The notes beneath the pieces are model-generated. The model was not told the origin of the DNA and did no database searches. It saw only the letters and a list, made by a program, of their open reading frames with translations. Below, piece after piece: positions 40,513-43,724 of a stretch of 43,724 nucleotides of DNA (position 1 is its first letter; every line of letters begins with the position of its first letter). The translations under genes were made by a program, and so were the position numbers. Source of the stretch: a virus. The stretch lies in the IMG/VR virus record IMGVR_UViG_3300020477_000051, positions 1 to 43,724 of that record. The stretch is one strand, 5' to 3'.

Positions 40513-41421
40513 TTATTGCCCTCGTAATAACGTGTCCATCTTCTCCAGAATCGAACGCTGTTTATCCGTATACACATCATGACGACGCATTTCATCGCGC
40601 TTGTCAGGGGCTAAATACCCCCGCACAAATGCATCGCGACCGCTGTATTTCCACCAGTTATCGAATGGTCTCTCCCCGTCTGGATATTGACGTTCGTAGA
40701 CCTGTCTCTCAAACGCTTTTTGCCTGTCCGTCATCGACTCATCAATCTCACCTAAGAGCTTCTGGAACTCAGGAGCCACCCCACGGGTTTCCCCCTCATC
40801 ACTTAAATGATGCAGCATGTCTCCGAATAACGCCTTCGGAAGATCCTCTGATTCCACTCGTTCATACAGTTCAATCGTAGGGTGATACCCCCCCGCATAA
40901 AACCCCTCCGTCGATTTATCAGACTCAGGACGCCTTGCGTCCGGTGGGCCAGATTCTTCGCGCCCCAGAAATTCCAAGGAACCTTTCACATAATTTGGGA
41001 CAGTCTGGTCACGTCGCCGATCGCGCACGCGAATGTCATACTCGCGAAGCGTCGGATACCGCTCATACACAATCTCCTGAGCCTCCCTGATCTGCACTTC
41101 GTTCTGACGCGGATCAGGCGAACTGCGCCACTCTCGCTGATAGACATCCATCGGAAGATTCGGGGCATACTTCTCCTGATTCAAACTCTCTTCCACCGGA
41201 GGATACGCGAAGGGATCACGAGGAGGTTGCTGTCCCGTATACCGGTCAAATTGAATCTCCTCATACGGGTGTGTCGCTAAATCTCTCATCCGATTCGGAT
41301 CCGGACTAGGCACCGCAGGGGCCACCTGCTGACGCACCGGAAGCTGTCCCCGGTCACGCATCACGCCCCGTGGATCCTGAGATAACCCCGCCATCGTGCC
41401 AAATCTCGATCGATATGCCAT
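40513..41421 (-). CDS. Unknown protein between terminase and portal
   Basis: The start at 41421 is chosen because its ATG overlaps the terminase stop (TAATGG). A second ATG lies four codons upstream at 41433. The 302-residue product starts MAYRSRFGTMAGLSQDPRGV. It is Arg/Asp/Glu/Pro-rich and has no signal peptide. Its C-terminal half has FDNWWKYSGRDAFVRGYLAP. The first five residues and 14 bp of coding start match the internal protein at 27299-29869. Function unknown. It may be a virion protein. Confidence 0.65.
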   Translation of the reverse strand: MAYRSRFGTMAGLSQDPRGVMRDRGQLPVRQQVAPAVPSPDPNRMRDLATHPYEEIQFDRYTGQQPPRDPFAYPPVEESLNQEKYAPNLPMDVYQREWRSSPDPRQNEVQIREAQEIVYERYPTLREYDIRVRDRRRDQTVPNYVKGSLEFLGREESGPPDARRPESDKSTEGFYAGGYHPTIELYERVESEDLPKALFGDMLHHLSDEGETRGVAPEFQKLLGEIDESMTDRQKAFERQVYERQYPDGERPFDNWWKYSGRDAFVRGYLAPDKRDEMRRHDVYTDKQRSILEKMDTLLRGQ

Positions 41422-42161
41422 TAGTGCATCCACCCCCCCGAATCATGGTGCATGAAGAAATAACGCATAGCAGGTTCTTCCTCCTGCAACGGTTCCGTCG
41501 ATAACCATTGCACTCCCGACAAAATCGCATACCGCGTCGCATCCATCAAGTGGTCGTTCTGCTTCACAATCCGTCCCTTGAGATCCCGACGATATAACCG
41601 GAACTCCTCCACCCACGCCTTACACGACGCAAAGACCTTCAACTGTCCCGTGCTCAATAACCGCCAGACTTCAAAGAGACCCGACTCCACCGCATTCGGG
41701 GCCACGTCGAGAAATAACCCCATGTCCACGTAATCCTGAATCAGTTGCCGTCCGTCATTCTGACTGCGCCCACGAGACGCCGGGTCAATCCGTCCGGGAA
41801 TCCACATCCCTCGCGCCCGAATCGCATCCGCATGCACACTCGGTTCCGCTTCCCCACGCTTATGCACCGCATACACATAGCGAATGTTCGTCTCCCGATC
41901 ATGGGCAATCCAGACCGCCGCCGTGCAATTCCACCCCACATCCAACCCATACCCACGCGTATAGTGCGCGGGAAGCTCGAAATCCTCCACCAGAATGTCC
42001 GTCTCAGGGACCGGGAAAATCGCCCCCGAGCCCAACTGCGGGACGCCCTTCGTACGGGCCTCACGCTGATGAGGGGGGATCGACGCAATTAACTCGTCTT
42101 TTTCCGATTGTGACAGATGAGGGACATCATCCCAATCCGCCATGACGACGAACTTCGCCAT
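41421..42161 (-). CDS. terL: Terminase large subunit, C-terminal nuclease half (separate ORF)
   Basis: The 246-residue protein starts in a TGATG overlap with the nested holin-like gene. Its sequence opens DWDDVPHLSQSEKDELIASI and continues QLGSGAIFPVPETDI. The RNase H-like nuclease follows: GLDVGWNCTAAVW (Asp74), GRIDPASRGRSQ (Asp126) and NDHLMDATRY (Asp203 and Asp207). These residues would bind two metals to cut concatemeric DNA. In ordinary relatives this domain is fused to the ATPase encoded here at 42294-43136. Together the halves total 526 residues, a normal TerL length. Confidence 0.9.
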   Translation of the reverse strand: MAKFVVMADWDDVPHLSQSEKDELIASIPPHQREARTKGVPQLGSGAIFPVPETDILVEDFELPAHYTRGYGLDVGWNCTAAVWIAHDRETNIRYVYAVHKRGEAEPSVHADAIRARGMWIPGRIDPASRGRSQNDGRQLIQDYVDMGLFLDVAPNAVESGLFEVWRLLSTGQLKVFASCKAWVEEFRLYRRDLKGRIVKQNDHLMDATRYAILSGVQWLSTEPLQEEEPAMRYFFMHHDSGGWMH

Positions 42162-42334
42162 CAGCTACTCGAACCACCACCCAACGGCTGGTGCGTGAAA
42201 AAACGCAACACAATGTTCGCCACCGCTAACACCTGTCCCAGCGCTTCAGGATTCGGTTGCTCCACCGCAGAGGCGACCCCCAACGTCGCTAAATTAAGCC
42301 AGAAGGTCTTCGACTTCCACCATGCTTTCATCAT
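42161..42334 (-). CDS. Holin-like membrane protein nested between the terminase halves
   Basis: The start at 42334 is supported by AAAGGA 3 bp upstream. The 57-residue product has a basic start (MMKAWWKSKT), a hydrophobic segment (FWLNLATLGVASAV), a polar turn (EQPNPEALG) and a second hydrophobic segment (VLAVANIVLRFF), ending HQPLGGGSSS. This is the layout of small two-helix phage holins. It overlaps the end of the terminase ATPase gene by 41 bp and the nuclease gene by 1 bp. It could make pores at lysis. Confidence 0.8.
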   Translation of the reverse strand: MMKAWWKSKTFWLNLATLGVASAVEQPNPEALGQVLAVANIVLRFFTHQPLGGGSSS

Positions 42335-43136
42335 CTGTCCTTTCGAGAAGAGGAGTCTCCCCCTCAATAATCGGCGTCACCCCATCTTCCGGAAGTCGCC
42401 CCCCAGGAAGAAACTCCAACACCAACGGCGTTAACCCCTGCAACGGCGTAAACGTCAACATCAACATCCCGCCCGAAAAATCAGAGGTCTGCGCCGTGCG
42501 AAGCAGACACTCCACGTAAATGTCATCCGGAGGCTCTTCGTCCAACCAGACCCCGTGCTTCCGCGTCCCCTGAAACGCCTCGCGACGCTGGTCATAACTC
42601 TTCAGCCCCAATTCCGAGACACACGGCGCTCCATGCTCACGCTCCACATGCTTCACCCACACCGTCTCAATCGCATCCGTGACCCCAGGCTTTCGAGAAA
42701 AATGCTCAATTAAATGCCTCGGAATAAACCCAGACCCGATCGCATTCATCGGCCCCATTAACTCCAATTGCCCAATGTCACGCACCGTCTTCGATGTGTC
42801 ACCCACCGCCCACCATGAGACCGGATGCTCAAACTGACGCCCCGCCCACCACGAAGGATAAATGCCCGTTAAATGCGCCGTCGTCTCATACGCCCCCGCC
42901 TGGGTCTTCCCAATCCGGTTCGCCGCAATCATTAACCGCTCTCGAGCCTGAGACGAAAAAAAGGCCAGATGCTTGCGATACAACGCCCGACACATCCCCG
43001 TATGATCTTCCGCCCGAAACGACGCCTCGTCACACGCCGACGTGCAATCCGGGAAATACGTGAAAAACTTCCCAGACTCCCGATCCGCTCGTAACGCCGC
43101 AATCGCCGATAACGTCTCGTCAGGAGACGAACTCAT
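42294..43136 (-). CDS. terL: Terminase large subunit, N-terminal ATPase half (separate ORF)
   Basis: The 280-residue protein holds the packaging ATPase: Walker A AANRIGKTQ (71-79), an adenine-side WWAVGDTSKT, Walker B GVWLDEEPP (195-203) and the C-motif LMLTFTPLQG (from about 225). It ends soon after, at a stop at 42294, with no nuclease domain. That domain is the separate ORF at 41421-42161. GGTAGGATGCG precedes the ATG as a modest ribosome site. The ATP-driven motor would need both polypeptides. Confidence 0.92.
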   Translation of the reverse strand: MSSSPDETLSAIAALRADRESGKFFTYFPDCTSACDEASFRAEDHTGMCRALYRKHLAFFSSQARERLMIAANRIGKTQAGAYETTAHLTGIYPSWWAGRQFEHPVSWWAVGDTSKTVRDIGQLELMGPMNAIGSGFIPRHLIEHFSRKPGVTDAIETVWVKHVEREHGAPCVSELGLKSYDQRREAFQGTRKHGVWLDEEPPDDIYVECLLRTAQTSDFSGGMLMLTFTPLQGLTPLVLEFLPGGRLPEDGVTPIIEGETPLLERTDDESMVEVEDLLA

Positions 43137-43142
43137 CGCATC

Positions 43143-43376
43143 CTACCGGTAAATACCAGGACGCCCCGTCGTGCCTCGCGCACGCGCCACACGGTTCTTG
43201 TGCTCACTTCGCGCCGATCCAGGGCCACCCTTCCGCGTCCCAGACGCCGGTTTCGAAATCTTCGTCCCCGTCCGACGTAACCCCCGACTCGGACGATTAA
43301 TCTCTCGCTCCACTTGTCCAGAGGTTCGCATGAATCTTCCAACAATATTGCCGGTTTTTGGTAATTTTTTCGCCAT
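43143..43376 (-). CDS. Small basic hypothetical protein before the terminase
   Basis: The 77-residue protein is very basic (MAKKLPKTGNIVGRFMRTSG, GTRKGGPGSARSEHKNRVAR) with few hydrophobics. It might bind DNA or a virion component. It lies 6 bp before the terminase ATPase gene. The overlapping shifted frame was not chosen because it lacks a reasonable start. The family is unknown. Confidence 0.6.
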   Translation of the reverse strand: MAKKLPKTGNIVGRFMRTSGQVEREINRPSRGLRRTGTKISKPASGTRKGGPGSARSEHKNRVARARGTTGRPGIYR

Positions 43377-43378
43377 CG

Positions 43379-43537
43379 CTAATGCCCACCCAAAATATCG
43401 TGGAGCGTGACCGTCTTCTCCCCAGTCGCCGCCTTCACCACAGGCTTCATTACCTCACTCTTTTTTCCCGCATGCGGATCCACCGGCTCCTGCGGAACCG
43501 GCTCAATCACAATCTTCACAATCGGTAGTTGCTCCAT
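43379..43537 (-). CDS. Small hypothetical protein, 52 residues
   Basis: An ATG at 43537 opens MEQLPIVKIVIEPVPQEPVD and ends VTLHDILGGH. It is acidic to neutral with a beta-like start, and its stop lies 2 bp before the next start codon. The tight spacing and codon choice support a real gene. No motif is recognised and no strong ribosome site is seen. Confidence 0.55.
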   Translation of the reverse strand: MEQLPIVKIVIEPVPQEPVDPHAGKKSEVMKPVVKAATGEKTVTLHDILGGH

Positions 43538-43656
43538 TCACTCACCCCCATGTGACGATACCATACCCCCACCAACTTTTCCCGATCTTGTCACGAAAAC
43601 CAGGGGAAGGGACCATACCATACCCCCCCCGCCACCCAAACCCGACAGGATGCATA

Positions 43657-43679
43657 CCCCCACCCCCACCCCTACCCCC
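43657..43679 (-). other. G-quadruplex-forming sequence on the minus strand
   Basis: The minus strand has four G-runs of 5, 4, 5 and 5 bases separated by 1-2 bases (43657-43679), which satisfies the canonical G-quadruplex pattern. CATACCCCC also recurs nearby (43561-43570, about 43616-43626 and 43653-43661). It lies at the very edge of the contig, next to the poly-C run. Confidence 0.7.
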
Positions 43680-43690
43680 ACCATGCAATA

Positions 43691-43724
<34 letters not shown>

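Noticed and set aside
42161-42367. Terminase gap caused only by a frameshift error
   Set aside because: The interval encodes a complete membrane protein with ribosome site, start and stop, and both terminase halves have sensible ends. Read-level confirmation is still advisable.

Overview
The window is most of the genome of a tailed double-stranded DNA phage, probably a podovirus. The evidence is a P22-type head and neck module: portal, scaffold, P22 gp5-like coat, gp4-like and gp10-like neck proteins. There are also very large internal (ejection) proteins like those of Bcep22/N4-type podoviruses, and no tail tape measure, sheath or baseplate genes. No integrase, tRNA gene or DNA/RNA polymerase was seen, so a lytic, host-polymerase-dependent life cycle is likely. 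The host cannot be named. Shine-Dalgarno sites, sigma70-type promoters and a Sec signal peptide point to an ordinary, probably Gram-negative, bacterium.

Layout. Almost everything is on the minus strand and reads from the right end leftwards. 43.5-41.4 kb holds two small genes and a terminase large subunit split into two ORFs with a holin-like gene between them. 41.4-35.5 kb holds an unknown protein, portal, scaffold and coat, ending in a strong terminator. 35.4-32.0 kb holds neck proteins and a GNAT acetyltransferase. 32.0-18.4 kb holds four internal virion proteins, one of 2952 residues with an HELGH zinc-protease motif. 18.4-15.3 kb is the tail-fibre cluster. 15.3-12.6 kb holds a metallophosphoesterase, a mini-zincin, a MazG-like protein, a holin candidate and an endolysin. 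12.6-8.4 kb is the recombination/replication block: XRE regulator, ERF annealing protein, PD-(D/E)XK exonuclease, SSB-like protein, replication protein and DnaB helicase. 8.4-4.1 kb holds a TIM-barrel glycosidase-like protein, a radical SAM enzyme, a wHTH protein, a VRR-NUC-type nuclease, small proteins and a NinB-like protein. The only plus-strand operon is 1.34-4.24 kb: five small unknown proteins, a small membrane protein, a PP-loop (PAPS reductase-like) enzyme and an XF1762-like protein. Its promoter carries a palindrome over the -10. TerS (0.62-1.26 kb, minus) is followed by an array of three iteron families and by a truncated DUF7227-like gene that runs off the left edge.

If the molecule is circular or circularly permuted, TerS, the iterons, the DUF7227-like gene and TerL fall in one late-operon stretch. 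This fits headful packaging with a pac site in the iterons. The poly-C run at the right end looks like an assembly or sequencing artefact, so the contig is probably nearly but not fully closed.

The most unusual features are the two-polypeptide terminase with a nested holin-like gene, the three-family iteron array, a possible leaderless promoter for the XRE regulator, a glycosidase-like gene in the replication block, paired stem-loops in front of the replication gene, and a 28-nt in-frame sequence shared by two distant late genes.
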